Shown piece by piece: positions 1 through 8,685 of a DNA stretch of 64,000 nucleotides. The DNA lies in contig CAJUSD010000004.1 of NCBI GenBank assembly GCA_910589145.1, positions 111,490 to 175,489 of the forward strand, written 5' to 3'. The translations under genes were made by a program, and so were the position numbers. The notes beneath the pieces are model-generated. The model saw only the letters and a list, made by a program, of their open reading frames with translations. It did no database searches and was not told the DNA's origin. Numbering within the stretch: position 1 is the first letter of the stretch; every line of letters begins with the position of its first letter. Origin of the DNA: an uncultured Oscillospiraceae bacterium. GTDB taxonomy: Bacteria > Bacillota > Clostridia > Oscillospirales > Ruminococcaceae.

Positions 1-76
1 ATGAAACAGAATTTGTACAAAACCTATCTATCCTGAAAAAATAGCATAAAGGCTGAGTCTTTGCCTGAATGAGTTA

Positions 77-121
77 AAAACTGCCTGAATGAAAGAGAAT
101 TTCTTTCGTTCAGGCAGTTTG
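77..121 (+). terminator. Intrinsic terminator-like hairpin
   Basis: An 18-bp inverted repeat (arms 78-95 and 103-120, around GCCTGAA/TTCAGGC) is followed by a short T-rich tail. It probably ends a transcript entering from left of the window. The first 36 bases could end a gene but are too short to judge. Confidence 0.6.
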
Positions 122-142
122 TTGTATATTAAGGCAATTTTG

Positions 143-171
143 TTGAAATATCATTTATCATTCGCTATTCT
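143..171 (+). promoter_or_regulatory. Candidate SigA promoter for the F420-ligase-like gene
   Basis: TTGAAA (143-148), 17-base spacer, TATTCT (166-171). The predicted start is about 20 bases before the ribosome site of the gene at 211. Only consensus matching supports it. Confidence 0.45.
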
Positions 172-210
172 GGATTTATAAAGTTTTTGAACCAGAAAGG
201 AATTATCCCT

Positions 211-930
211 ATGAAAAGTAATTTTATTGTAAATCCAGGCAAAAAAGAGATCGTTGAAGGTTTAGGGAAAAAATTTATTTGCAGGGCGGTTCAAACTTCT
301 GTTGTCATGCCCTGTGACAAGTTGGAGGATATTGTTAAAAAATTTGCTGTCCCAGAGATACAGCCAGGAGATGTTGTTTTTCTCAGTGAAAAGATGGTGG
401 CTTGTACCGAAGGGAGGGCATACCCTGTTGAAAAAATAAAAACGGGCTTTGCTGCAAGATTTTTAAGCCGGTTTGTTACCCGGACTTCCTACGGAATAGG
501 GCTTGCTATGCCGCAAACAATGCAATGTGCGATCAATGAGGCTGGTTTACCCAAAATTTTATTGGCGGCTGCTGTGGGGGCTGTTGGGAAGGTCTTTCGT
601 CGGAAAGGATGGTTTTACAGGATTGCAGGGGAGCATGTTGCGGCAATTGACGGGCCCTGCTCCTATACATTGCCGCCATATAATAAATATGTTGTCCTTG
701 CGCCGTTGGATTCGGAAGCTGTGGCTGTACGGATTTCCAAGCTGCTTGGAGGGAACAGCGTTTTGGTGGTGGATGCAAATGATATTGGGTGTAAAATATT
801 GGGGAAGTCGGATAAAAATATTGATTCGGAACTATTTTTAAACCTGCTGCGGCAAAATCCCCTTGGACAAAGTGCCCAGTGCACGCCTATCGGGATTTTC
901 AGACCGATTTGCGGGTACAGCCTTGGATGA
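211..930 (+). CDS. F420-0:gamma-glutamyl ligase-like (CofE-fold) protein
   Basis: The 239-aa product resembles the F420_ligase (CofE) domain, which in F420-making organisms adds L-glutamate to F420-0. Typical stretches are QPGDVVFLSEKMVA, IDGPCSYTLPPYNK and VLVVDANDIG. Clostridia of this kind are not known to make F420, so the substrate is open; family homologues in Firmicutes are annotated only by similarity. I chose ATG 211 because an AGAAAGGA site (194-201) precedes it at good spacing; an in-frame TTG at 187 overlaps that site. The last residues (GATTTGCGGG... region, from about 906) are encoded by the left end of dispersed repeat R1-A, so the C-terminus appears to come from the repeat. 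No other gene is in its transcription unit. Confidence 0.72.
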   Translation: MKSNFIVNPGKKEIVEGLGKKFICRAVQTSVVMPCDKLEDIVKKFAVPEIQPGDVVFLSEKMVACTEGRAYPVEKIKTGFAARFLSRFVTRTSYGIGLAMPQTMQCAINEAGLPKILLAAAVGAVGKVFRRKGWFYRIAGEHVAAIDGPCSYTLPPYNKYVVLAPLDSEAVAVRISKLLGGNSVLVVDANDIGCKILGKSDKNIDSELFLNLLRQNPLGQSAQCTPIGIFRPICGYSLG

Positions 931-1310
931 GTACAAGTTAGAGCGGAATAAAAAGGTTTGAAGAGTCCAGAGGAACTTTCTTAAAAAGTTCCTCTGGTCG
1001 CCCTCCGCAGAGGGCGAAATACCCCAGCTTGCTGAAAGCAAATATAAACCTCGCCTTAGAGGCAGTTCCCTAACCGCTTCGTCAGTATTAAAAATAAAAG
1101 TCCGCTGGAATTGCTCAGGGGACGGGATAAGATTGGGATTGGAAGCAGCTTCGGTCGGGCAACCCCATTTGGCGGGCTTCTTCCTCTGTGTCAAACTCCG
1201 CAGAGTTTGACGAAGCTGAAAACTTCCTCTTGCAGCTATCCAGCAAACCGAAGGTTTGCCATGATGGCGTACCTAAAACCCAAAGCCTTACAATTAAAGA
1301 AAGTTTTCCA
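906..1310 (+). repeat. Dispersed hairpin element R1, copy A (full-length type)
   Basis: About 405 bp. Modules in order: left end GATTTGCGGGtACAGCCT; AATAAAAAGGTTTG; hairpin I (CCAGAGGAACTTT pairs with AAAGTTCCTCTGG); hairpin II (TCGCCCTC-CGCA-GAGGGCGA); a central region with GTCCGC...GCGGGC arms; hairpin IV (GTCAAACTC-CGCA-GAGTTTGAC); TTGCAGC; hairpin V (GCAAACC-GAA-GGTTTGC); GATGGCGTACC; right end near AAAGTTTTCC. The same modules recur at 3261, 13524, 32971, 46981 and 63455 with different stem sequences. The element begins inside the last codons of the upstream gene. No coding potential is apparent. Confidence 0.85.
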
Positions 1311-1321
1311 TTGCTATAATT

Positions 1322-1357
1322 TAAGCCCCCTGCCTTTTTGACAGAGGGCTAAACTTT
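1322..1357 (+). terminator. Possible intrinsic terminator
   Basis: AGCCCCCTG and CAGAGGGCT pair with one mismatch around a T-rich loop, followed by AAACTTTTTT. It could end read-through from the gene at 211 and element R1-A. Confidence 0.45.
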
Positions 1358-1368
1358 TTTACAACTTA

Positions 1369-1528
1369 GAGCCTGTTTAATATCTCCCCGCGCCCGTCTT
1401 GGCGGCGTATTTTCCGCCTTGACCGCGTTAAAAATCCTTGCCATCCGTCAGGATGCCTGCGGATTTTTGCCTTGCAAGGCAAAAAATCCGCTCGTCAATC
1501 CGCACACGTCGAGATATTAAACAGGCTC
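1369..1528. repeat. 160-bp inverted-terminal-repeat element M, copy 1 (MITE-like)
   Basis: The element is bounded by a perfect 18-bp inverted repeat (GAGCCTGTTTAATATCTC at 1369-1386, its complement at 1511-1528). Inside are hairpins, including CATCC-gtca-GGATG nested in AAAAATCC/GGATTTTT. A second element of the same length and layout lies at 37309-37468 with different but again complementary arms. It has no ORF, so any transposition would need a transposase elsewhere. Confidence 0.8.
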
Positions 1529-1575
1529 TTATTTATTTTCTGTATGGCTGGAAGCAGACCGCTTTTCCATCGAAT

Positions 1576-2655
1576 TCACGTTTCCCTTGCCTCTGTAATC
1601 GTTCCGCCCCCCAAAACAATCTCCCCATCATATAAAACAACCGCTTGTCCAGGGGAAATCGCCCTCTGCGGTTCGTCAAAGGTTACATATACCTTTCCGT
1701 CTTCCACCTGTACCGATGCATTATGTTCTGTCTGACTGTAACGGATCTTTGCCTGTGCCTGAAAAACTCCATCAGGCGGCGGTACAATCCAGTTCCAGTC
1801 CTCTGCCGCCAGACTGCATGAATAAAGCGCTGTTTCCGGCCCAACGGTGACAGTATTGTTCACCATATTTTTCCCGCAGACATATACAGGTTCTGGCATA
1901 GCTAACCCTAACCCCCGCCTCTGCCCAATGGTATATCCGGCAGCTCCGCGATGTTTTCCCAAGACCTTTCCCTGCAGGTCAACGAAATCCCCCGGCAGGG
2001 ATTTTACTCCAGTGTAGTGTTCCAAAAAGGAAAGGTAATCCCCATCTGGAATAAAACAGATATCCTGGCTGTCATGTTTATGTGCATTGAGGAAACCCTG
2101 TTTCTCCGCAATTTCCCGGACTTCTGGCTTGCTGAGTCCGCCAAGAGGGAACAGGGTATGGGCGAGCTGATCCTGCGTTAAGGAATACAGGACATAGCTT
2201 TGATCTTTGCTTTTATCGGCAGCTTTTTTTAACAGAAATTTCCCTGAATCCTCTGCAGCCTGCACATAATGCCCCGTTGCAATATAATCACAGTCAAGTT
2301 CCTTTGCCCGGCGGTATAAATGGCCGAATTTTAAATACCGGTTGCAGTCTATACAGGGGTTTGGAGTAAATCCCTGTTGGTATACGCTGACAAACTTCTG
2401 TATTACCTTCTGTTCAAAATCATCTGAAAAGTTAAAAACATAGTGGGGTATCCCCAAACGGAACGCTACGCTTTGTGCATCCTCCACATCATCCAGGGTA
2501 CAGCAGGTATGCCCACTGCCAGAAGGAACCCCTATTGTGGAATTGTTATATAGTTTCATAGTAACGCCGATACACTCATATCCCTGCTGCTGCAAAAGAT
2601 ACGCGGCGACGCTGGAATCTACTCCCCCGCTCATGGCGACAAGAACCTTTTTCAT
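1576..2655 (-). CDS. mnmA: tRNA-uridine 2-sulfurtransferase MnmA
   Basis: A 359-aa cytoplasmic enzyme that thiolates U34 of tRNA(Lys/Glu/Gln), taking sulfur from a cysteine desulfurase relay. The N-terminal PP-loop SGGVDSS (residues 9-15) binds ATP. The two family catalytic cysteines are in NPCIDCN (C101) and SQDICFI (C200), close to the E. coli positions 102 and 199. The TIGQRRGLG stretch and C-terminal beta-barrel are present, and length is normal. The start at 2655 follows a GGGGATA-type site. It lies 25 bases after the HD-domain gene on the same strand and is probably cotranscribed with it. Confidence 0.95.
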   Translation of the reverse strand: MKKVLVAMSGGVDSSVAAYLLQQQGYECIGVTMKLYNNSTIGVPSGSGHTCCTLDDVEDAQSVAFRLGIPHYVFNFSDDFEQKVIQKFVSVYQQGFTPNPCIDCNRYLKFGHLYRRAKELDCDYIATGHYVQAAEDSGKFLLKKAADKSKDQSYVLYSLTQDQLAHTLFPLGGLSKPEVREIAEKQGFLNAHKHDSQDICFIPDGDYLSFLEHYTGVKSLPGDFVDLQGKVLGKHRGAAGYTIGQRRGLGLAMPEPVYVCGKNMVNNTVTVGPETALYSCSLAAEDWNWIVPPPDGVFQAQAKIRYSQTEHNASVQVEDGKVYVTFDEPQRAISPGQAVVLYDGEIVLGGGTITEARET

Positions 2656-2680
2656 TTGGGAATATCCCCTTTCCGTGCGT

Positions 2681-3238
2681 TTATTCTACCGCGTCGCTGG
2701 CACGCATGGCCTGGATGGTATCGTCGAATAGCTGCTCCAGCTCCCAGCCAAGCATTTTCGCGCCGTTTTCAATGACTTCCCGAGAACAGCCTGCTGCGAA
2801 TTTTTTGTCTTTGAATTTTTTCTTGATGGATTTTACTTCCAAGTCATTGACACTGTGGGATGGCCGCATAATTGCTGCCGCTCCTATCAGGCCCGTTAAT
2901 TCGTCAGTGGCATACAGAACTTTTTCCATTTCATGTTCCGGCTGGATATCGACAGTTAGACCATATCCATGGCTTGCGGCGGCACGGATGATGCTCTCAT
3001 CAATTCCGTGTTCCCGCATAATTTCCTGGCTTTTGATACAATGCTGTTCGGGGTACTGTTCAAAGTCAAGGTCATGGAGGATTCCAACCGTTTCCCAGAA
3101 ATCTGCCTGCTCTCCATAGCCGAGTTTTTCGGCGTACCATCGCATGACGTCCCCTACAATCCGGCCATGTTTCAAGTGGAATTCGCCTTTGTTATATTCG
3201 TTGAGCAAGGCCCATGCTTCCTTTGGCGTTGGTATCAT
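2681..3238 (-). CDS. HD-domain phosphohydrolase-like protein
   Basis: 185 aa with a metal-dependent HD domain: an N-terminal helix with LKHGRIVGDVM, then the HD signature GILHDLDFEQYPEQH and a later helix with ATDELTGLIGAA. Proteins of this size and layout in Clostridia are annotated only as HDIG/HD hydrolases; the substrate (nucleotide or phosphoester) is unknown. A GGAG site precedes ATG 3238. It is the first gene of a likely two-gene unit with mnmA (25-base gap), which might link it to tRNA or nucleotide metabolism, but that is inference. Confidence 0.75.
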   Translation of the reverse strand: MIPTPKEAWALLNEYNKGEFHLKHGRIVGDVMRWYAEKLGYGEQADFWETVGILHDLDFEQYPEQHCIKSQEIMREHGIDESIIRAAASHGYGLTVDIQPEHEMEKVLYATDELTGLIGAAAIMRPSHSVNDLEVKSIKKKFKDKKFAAGCSREVIENGAKMLGWELEQLFDDTIQAMRASDAVE

Positions 3239-3260
3239 AAATGTTTTTTCTCCTTTATTT

Positions 3261-3448
3261 TAATGTGAGTTCGATAAAATTCTATGCTTTTCCGCTCTAG
3301 GTACGCCATGATGGCTGCAAGAGGGAACTGAAAGGTTCGTCCAACGTTGGCGACGCCAGTTCAGCTCTGCTGAACTGGCGACTGGGGGCTTTTCAGGAGT
3401 GCAGCTGTGCTGCACAACCCCCTGGACCCGAAACCTTTTTAATTTGCC
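3261..3448 (-). repeat. Dispersed hairpin element R1, copy B (short form)
   Basis: Reads on the minus strand from 3448: AATTAAAAAGGTTTCGGGTCCAG, hairpin I (CCAGGGGG...CCCCCAG with an inner GTGCAGC/GCTGCAC), hairpin II (CGCCAGTTCAGC-aga-GCTGAACTGGCG), a palindrome CCAACGTTGG, then CTCTTGCAGCCATCATGGCG and the right end TCGAACTCACATTA. It lacks the central long-range hairpin of copies A, D and F. Its left end is 12 bases after the cysK stop codon, in the same orientation as cysK. Confidence 0.85.
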
Positions 3449-3460
3449 TTTGGTATTCGG

Positions 3461-4390
3461 TTATTCAAACAGGCTGGTGGAAAGGTAACGTTCCCCTGAA
3501 TCGGGCAGCAGAACGACAACATTTTTCCCTTGGTTTTCCTGTCTTCCTGCAATCTGCACTGACGCCCAAACCGCTGCCCCGGATGAAATCCCAACCAGCA
3601 GCCCTTCCCTTTTTGCCATCTCTCTCCCCATATGAATAGCATCCTCATCTCCAACAGGGACGACCTCGTTATAAATATCAGTATCCAAAATCTCCGGGAC
3701 AAACCCAGCGCCAATTCCCTGAATCCCATGGGAACCAGCGGTTCCCCCGCTTAACACAGGAGATAAAGCCGGTTCTGCTGCAACAATCTGAACTGCCGGA
3801 TTCTGTTTTTTCAAATATTTTCCCACGCCGGAGATTGTTCCGCCGGTTCCAACTCCTGCGACAAAGATATCAACTTTCCCATCTGTATCCTGCCAAATTT
3901 CCGGGCCGGTGGAAGCCTCATGTGCAGCGGGATTAGCGGGATTGGTAAACTGTCCGGCAATCAAACTGTTGGGAATTGCCCCCGCCAGTTCTTCTGCCTT
4001 TTGAATTGCCCCCGCCATACCTTTAGAGCCTTCTGTTAAAACCAGTTCCGCACCATAGGCCCTCATAATTTTCATCCGTTCCTTGCTCATGTTTTCTGGC
4101 ATAACGATGATAAGACGGTATCCCCTGACCGCGGCAGACATAGCAAGACCGATTCCCGTGTTCCCGGAAGTAGGTTCAATAATAACCGCCCCCGGGCGCA
4201 AAAGCCCTTGTTTTTCTGCATTGTCCAGCATGTTCTTGGCAACCCGATCCTTTGCGGAACCTGCCGGATTAAAACCTTCTATCTTTGCTATGATGTGCGC
4301 CTGCAGAGAATACGCCTTTTCAATTTGGATCAATTCCAACAGCGGAGTATGGCCTACCAGTTGTTCTATATTGGTATAAATTCTGCCCAT
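3461..4390 (-). CDS. cysK: Cysteine synthase A (O-acetylserine sulfhydrylase)
   Basis: 309-aa PLP enzyme making L-cysteine from O-acetyl-L-serine and sulfide in the cytosol. The PLP lysine is K47 in NPAGSAKDRV; the phosphate/substrate loop TSGNTG starts at residue 74; GVGTGGTISG binds the PLP phosphate. Length and layout are standard for CysK. ATG 4390 follows a GGGGGAAG site. It starts 16 bases after the aconitase-family gene and is likely cotranscribed with it. The adjoining ABC transporter and MnmA also touch sulfur or cysteine needs, though they are not in this unit. Confidence 0.95.
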   Translation of the reverse strand: MGRIYTNIEQLVGHTPLLELIQIEKAYSLQAHIIAKIEGFNPAGSAKDRVAKNMLDNAEKQGLLRPGAVIIEPTSGNTGIGLAMSAAVRGYRLIIVMPENMSKERMKIMRAYGAELVLTEGSKGMAGAIQKAEELAGAIPNSLIAGQFTNPANPAAHEASTGPEIWQDTDGKVDIFVAGVGTGGTISGVGKYLKKQNPAVQIVAAEPALSPVLSGGTAGSHGIQGIGAGFVPEILDTDIYNEVVPVGDEDAIHMGREMAKREGLLVGISSGAAVWASVQIAGRQENQGKNVVVLLPDSGERYLSTSLFE

Positions 4391-4406
4391 ATCTGCTTCC
4401 CCCTGT

Positions 4407-6716
4407 TTATCTGTTCTGCATCTCCCGATTAAAGTTAATCAGGCATCCAGCCAGAATAATTTTCCGTTCGTCATCAGTCAAATTAGAAAGTTTCATCTGG
4501 AACGGGACAGCCGTTCCATCCTGCCGGAGTGCATATGCCTGAATCTTTTCCGCTTTTTCCAGAACTGCCTTACGGATTCCGGGCAGAAAAATACTGTCTC
4601 CAAGCTGAAAGGGAAGTTCGCTTTCTTCGTATATCAGCGGCAGCATCCCCCAGTTAATGAGGTTGGAACGATACCTTTTGGTAGCGTATTCCTGCGCAAT
4701 ATTTGCCCATCCGCCTAAAACCTTCTGACAGGAAGCAGCCTGTTCTCTAGCGGAACCGTCTCCGGGCTTTACCGCATATACAAGGCTTCCAATTCCTGTT
4801 TTAAGCGGGTTAATATTCTCATATCCGGCAATAAGCCGAATCTGGTCAAACAACCCTTTCAGTTCGGGAATGTTTTCGGGAGATTTCCCTTCCAGACGGC
4901 TGATTTCTGCCTGTTGGGATTTTTTAGCCCTTTCGGTATACTTGGGATCTTTTCTTGACAAGGTAAATTCCGCCAGTTTTAATGGGTTAGAACGGTAACT
5001 GGAAGTTTCGCCGGAAGGAATTAACTCGTCGGTGGTAGTGACAGGATCATGAATCTCGCTGGCAACAGTGAGAAGAAGGTCATCGGTCAGTGCAGACATT
5101 TTCGGCCAATCTGCTATGTTTGGCCCAAGACGGAGCACTTCCCCGGAATCTGCCTTTCCAAAACCGTTGTATACACGGTTCTCATAGATCGTTTTTTCAA
5201 AGAAGTATTTCGGTTTGGTAAAGGACAGGTCTAAATCTGTGGCAGGAGTCAGCAGCCCGTGGTTGATGGCAGTAGCGGCAATAGAGCGTGCATCCATCAG
5301 GGCAACAGAAGCAATCTGTCCATTACCTGGTTTGGAGCCTTCCCGGTTGGGGAAATTGCGGGTGGAATGGCGAATACTCAGGCAGTTATTGGCAGGAACA
5401 TCCCCCGCTCCAAAACACGGCCCGCAGAAAGCTGTCCGAACAGTAGCGCCGCTTGCCATGAAATCAGCCACAGCGCCATTTTTAACCAGCTCCATATATA
5501 CCGGCTGGCTGGATGGGTAAATACTCAAAGAAAACGCATCGCAGCCAATGGATTTTCCCCTCAAAATATCCGCCGCGTCAACCAAATTGTCATAAGTGCC
5601 TCCAGCACATCCGGCAATTACGCCCTGTTCTACCTGAAGTTTGCCGTTTACTACCTTATCCCGCAGGGAAAGGCTTACGCCAGGCGTATTTAACTGTTTT
5701 GCTGCGTTTTTCTCTACTTCTGATAGGATATCATTTAGATTTTCATAGAGTTCCCGAATAGAGAAAGCATTGCTGGGATGGAAGGGCAGGGCAATCATTG
5801 GTTCTATTGTTGACATATCTACATATACCATACCATCGTAATACACAGCATCCCCTGGACGGAGCTCCCGATAAGCTTCTGAACGCCCATGAGCTGCAAA
5901 ATATTCTTCCGTTTTGCTGTCTGTTGTCCATATAGAAGAAAGACAGGCGGTTTCAGTGGTCATAACGTCAATACCATTGCGGAATTCACAGTTCAGGTTG
6001 GCGATACCATCGCCAACAAATTCCATGATTTTATTTTTTACATACCCGTTCTGGAAAACTTCGCGGATAATAGCCAGAGCAATATCCTGGGGGCCTACCC
6101 CTTTCGCCGGAGTACCAGTCAGATAAACTGCAACCACCTGGGGACGGGCTACATCATAAGTGTTCCCTAAAAGCTGTTTGGCAAGTTCACCGCCGCCCTC
6201 ACCGACGGCAAGGGTTCCCAAAGCTCCATAACGGGTATGGCTGTCTGATCCCAGTATCATTTTTCCACAACCGCTCATCTGCTCCCTCATATATTGGTGG
6301 ATTACCGCCAAATGGGGAGGCACATATATTCCGCCGTATTTCTTTGCGGCAGACAAGCCAAAAAGGTGATCGTCTTCGTTAATGGTTCCCCCTACAGCGC
6401 ATAAGCTGTTATGGCAGTTGGTAAGTACATAGGGCAGGGGGAAACGCTCCATCCCGCTTGCCCGCGCCGTTTGGATAATCCCCACATATGTAATGTCATG
6501 GGACGCCATTGCGTCAAAACGTATTTTGAGGTTTTCCATATTGCCAGATGTGTTATGTGCTTTCAAAATAGAATAGGCTATTGTCTTTTGAACCCCATCC
6601 TCTTTTGTTGGTACATACCCTAAGGACTGCTTTATTTTTTCCTGTGAATGGCTGTTGTCCTCTATAATTGTTGTCCCGTTCAGGAGCCATACTCCCTGCG
6701 CTGATAGCTTTACCAT
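4407..6716 (-). CDS. Aconitase-family hydratase (YbhJ-like)
   Basis: 769-aa member of the aconitase/IPM isomerase superfamily. The 4Fe-4S ligand cysteines are visible as one in ETACLSS and a pair in TAFCGPCFG; other family stretches are ILGSDSHTRYGALG, GEGGGELAKQLLG and RNFPNREGSKPGNGQIASVALMDARSIAATA. It is shorter and diverged from bacterial AcnA/AcnB, closest in layout to YbhJ-type hydratases, so citrate/isocitrate activity is plausible but not proven. An NADP isocitrate dehydrogenase at 62097 makes an incomplete, 2-oxoglutarate-forming branch likely. AGGAGG precedes ATG 6716. First gene of a unit with cysK. Confidence 0.85.
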   Translation of the reverse strand: MVKLSAQGVWLLNGTTIIEDNSHSQEKIKQSLGYVPTKEDGVQKTIAYSILKAHNTSGNMENLKIRFDAMASHDITYVGIIQTARASGMERFPLPYVLTNCHNSLCAVGGTINEDDHLFGLSAAKKYGGIYVPPHLAVIHQYMREQMSGCGKMILGSDSHTRYGALGTLAVGEGGGELAKQLLGNTYDVARPQVVAVYLTGTPAKGVGPQDIALAIIREVFQNGYVKNKIMEFVGDGIANLNCEFRNGIDVMTTETACLSSIWTTDSKTEEYFAAHGRSEAYRELRPGDAVYYDGMVYVDMSTIEPMIALPFHPSNAFSIRELYENLNDILSEVEKNAAKQLNTPGVSLSLRDKVVNGKLQVEQGVIAGCAGGTYDNLVDAADILRGKSIGCDAFSLSIYPSSQPVYMELVKNGAVADFMASGATVRTAFCGPCFGAGDVPANNCLSIRHSTRNFPNREGSKPGNGQIASVALMDARSIAATAINHGLLTPATDLDLSFTKPKYFFEKTIYENRVYNGFGKADSGEVLRLGPNIADWPKMSALTDDLLLTVASEIHDPVTTTDELIPSGETSSYRSNPLKLAEFTLSRKDPKYTERAKKSQQAEISRLEGKSPENIPELKGLFDQIRLIAGYENINPLKTGIGSLVYAVKPGDGSAREQAASCQKVLGGWANIAQEYATKRYRSNLINWGMLPLIYEESELPFQLGDSIFLPGIRKAVLEKAEKIQAYALRQDGTAVPFQMKLSNLTDDERKIILAGCLINFNREMQNR

Positions 6717-6833
6717 GTTGAATCGTTCCTCCTATTAATATATGTATATGCAGCTTTGCAATGTGTTCTGATAAACCCTTTACATATTAACATACTTCTA
6801 TATACTTTGCAAACGGCTTTCGACGGAATGCTG

Positions 6834-6871
6834 AAAAAATTGGGCTGTATGGATCAATATCCATACAGCCC
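6834..6871 (-). terminator. Intrinsic terminator after floT
   Basis: Perfect 13-bp arms (GGGCTGTATGGAT at 6842-6854, complement 6859-6871) followed, on the minus strand, by a T-run at 6839-6834. It lies directly downstream of the flotillin gene. Confidence 0.85.
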
Positions 6872-6881
6872 TTGTTATGTA

Positions 6882-8462
6882 TTAGATTTGTTTTTTATTG
6901 CCGGACTTTTGGGAGGATGCAGCTTTTTCCTCTGGTTCTTTTGTCTCTTTCTTTTCTTCTGTCACATTGCCTTCGGGAGCTTGGGCAGGGGAGGAATCCT
7001 TTTGTGTGAACTTTTTCATCAGTTCTGTCACATCCAGACCCGTTAAATCCTTTAACACCTCAAAACCTGTTCCAGCTACGTTTGTAACGGTTTTAGCAAT
7101 CTTTGAGGCGCCTGTATTTGAGGAGCCTTCCCCTGTATCAATAACTGTGATCTTGTCAATGCTGCTCATCGGTTTTGCTACCTGTGCCATGATTTCCGGC
7201 AGCTTGTTAATCAACATCTCTGTAACTGCAGCCTCTCCATATTTGGCCATAGCGTCCGCCAACTGGCTTTTTGCTTCGGCTTCGGCAAGGCCTTTTGCTT
7301 TAATCGCGCCTGCGTCTGCTTCGCCTTTTAGCTGGATTGCTTTAGCTTCTGCTTCTGCACCAGCGATCCCTTTGGCCCGGATTGCTTCTGCATCTGCCTC
7401 GGCTTTTAAACGGATCATTTCTGCTTCGGCTTGGGCTTCAATTTTCTTTGCTTCCGCCTTTGCCTGGGCTTCAATACGAATTTTTTCCGCTTCTGCTTCC
7501 GCGTATCGGATAGCTTTTGCTTTTTGGGCTTCTGCTTCGATCTCCGTTTTACGCCTTGCAGCTTCAGCGGGCTTATCAACGCTGGCAACCAGTTCCTTTT
7601 CTACGCGGTTAGCCGCCTGCTCTGCCAGGGACGCCTTTTCTTTTTCCACTTCAGACTGTTTCTCAATCTCACGCAGGGAGTATGCTACGTCTGCTTCCGC
7701 CTTTGCGCGGTCCCGTTCTGCGCGGAACTGTTCCACCTTTAAAGTTTTGTCGCGTTCTGCTTCTGCAACCTGGGCTTCGGCGGCCAGTTTCACCTTTTCG
7801 CCTTCCCGGACAGCTTCCGCTGTTTTAATATCAGTATCCCGTTTGCGCTCTGCTTCGGCAATTTCCGCTTCTGCTTTTGACTGGGCTACCTGGGGGCGCG
7901 CACGGTTTTCCAGATATCCGCCCTGGGTTGCTATCCGCAGGATGGAGTAGGATAAAAGCTGTAATCCCATTTCGTCCAATTCTTTATTGATGTCGCTTTC
8001 TACGCGCCGTTCAAATTCAGCGCGGTTGGAGTTGATTTCTTCCACTGTCATAGTAGAAACAATACCGCGCAGTTTGCCTTCCAGGATTTGTTCTACCATT
8101 CCGCTGATGACTTCTTTTGTAGATTTAGCGTTTCCCGAGCAGAACTGTTCTACAGCTTTGTAAATGCTGTTTGGTTCGTTGCGCACCTTTACAACGGCAG
8201 TTCCCACCACATCCATAAAGATTCCCTGTTGGGAAGGCGCTTCTGTAACGTCGGTAGTCATAGAGATATTTTCCAGAGAAATAACGCAGCTCGTTTCCAA
8301 AAACGGAACCATAAAGCCGCCCTTACCGCTGAGAACCCGTTTTTTCAAGCCGGTAATAACCATCGCTTTATCTGCCGGAACCCTCCGCCAACAGCCCAAC
8401 AGCAGAAGCAAAAGCAGTATAACCGCAATCGCAACGCATGCCAATCCAAAAAACTTTTCCAT
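6882..8462 (-). CDS. floT: Flotillin-like membrane scaffold protein
   Basis: 526 aa. Residues 5-25 form one hydrophobic membrane segment, followed by an SPFH/PHB domain (to about 190) and a long Ala/Glu-rich flotillin coiled coil with many AEAE repeats (about 190-420), then a lysine/glutamate-rich tail ending in QKSGNKKQI. Flotillins organise membrane microdomains and help assemble membrane protein complexes. The tail beyond about 470 is low-complexity and variable. Start ATG 8462 follows AGGAGG. It is a single-gene unit with its own terminator. The usual partner NfeD-like protein (YuaF) is not adjacent. The repetitive GCT/GCC codons give long open frames on the opposite strand that are not genes. 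Confidence 0.92.
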   Translation of the reverse strand: MEKFFGLACVAIAVILLLLLLLGCWRRVPADKAMVITGLKKRVLSGKGGFMVPFLETSCVISLENISMTTDVTEAPSQQGIFMDVVGTAVVKVRNEPNSIYKAVEQFCSGNAKSTKEVISGMVEQILEGKLRGIVSTMTVEEINSNRAEFERRVESDINKELDEMGLQLLSYSILRIATQGGYLENRARPQVAQSKAEAEIAEAERKRDTDIKTAEAVREGEKVKLAAEAQVAEAERDKTLKVEQFRAERDRAKAEADVAYSLREIEKQSEVEKEKASLAEQAANRVEKELVASVDKPAEAARRKTEIEAEAQKAKAIRYAEAEAEKIRIEAQAKAEAKKIEAQAEAEMIRLKAEADAEAIRAKGIAGAEAEAKAIQLKGEADAGAIKAKGLAEAEAKSQLADAMAKYGEAAVTEMLINKLPEIMAQVAKPMSSIDKITVIDTGEGSSNTGASKIAKTVTNVAGTGFEVLKDLTGLDVTELMKKFTQKDSSPAQAPEGNVTEEKKETKEPEEKAASSQKSGNKKQI

Positions 8463-8503
8463 TATGTGTTCCTCCTTTTTCCCTGTTAGTAAAATTCTCC
8501 AAA

Positions 8504-8517
8504 AGCAATCGATTGCT
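8504..8517. promoter_or_regulatory. Perfect 14-bp palindrome in the floT leader
   Basis: AGCAATCGATTGCT lies between the candidate -10 of floT (TATAAT on the minus strand, 8531-8526) and its ribosome site. Position and symmetry suit a repressor site; no regulator is assigned. Confidence 0.35.
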
Positions 8518-8576
8518 ATGGATTTATTATAGCATATCTGTCGATCAACTACAAACTTTAAACGATATCGTCCTAT

Positions 8577-8601
8577 TAAGCCCGCATTGGAGCGGGCCTT
8601 C
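8577..8601 (-). terminator. Short GC-rich hairpin downstream of the DUF1801 gene
   Basis: GCCCGC and GCGGGC pair around a six-base loop. It sits between the end of the gene at 8686 and the floT promoter. The T-run is poor, so termination is only likely. Confidence 0.45.
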
Positions 8602-8685
8602 CTTACAGCAGCCTTTGAATATTAGGGCGGAAATTCTTCTTTTTCAAACGAAAATCGCCTAAATCCGCCTTTTTTACAAATTTGT

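Noticed and set aside
1111..1341. Open frames inside the R1/R2/M elements (also at 13500-13850, 26205-26589, 45319-45610, 63305-63616)
   Set aside because: They cross hairpins, are not conserved in frame between copies and lack ribosome sites.
6898..7950. Long Ser/Ala-rich open frame antisense to floT
   Set aside because: It mirrors the Ala/Glu repeat codons of flotillin, has no ribosome site and no domain.
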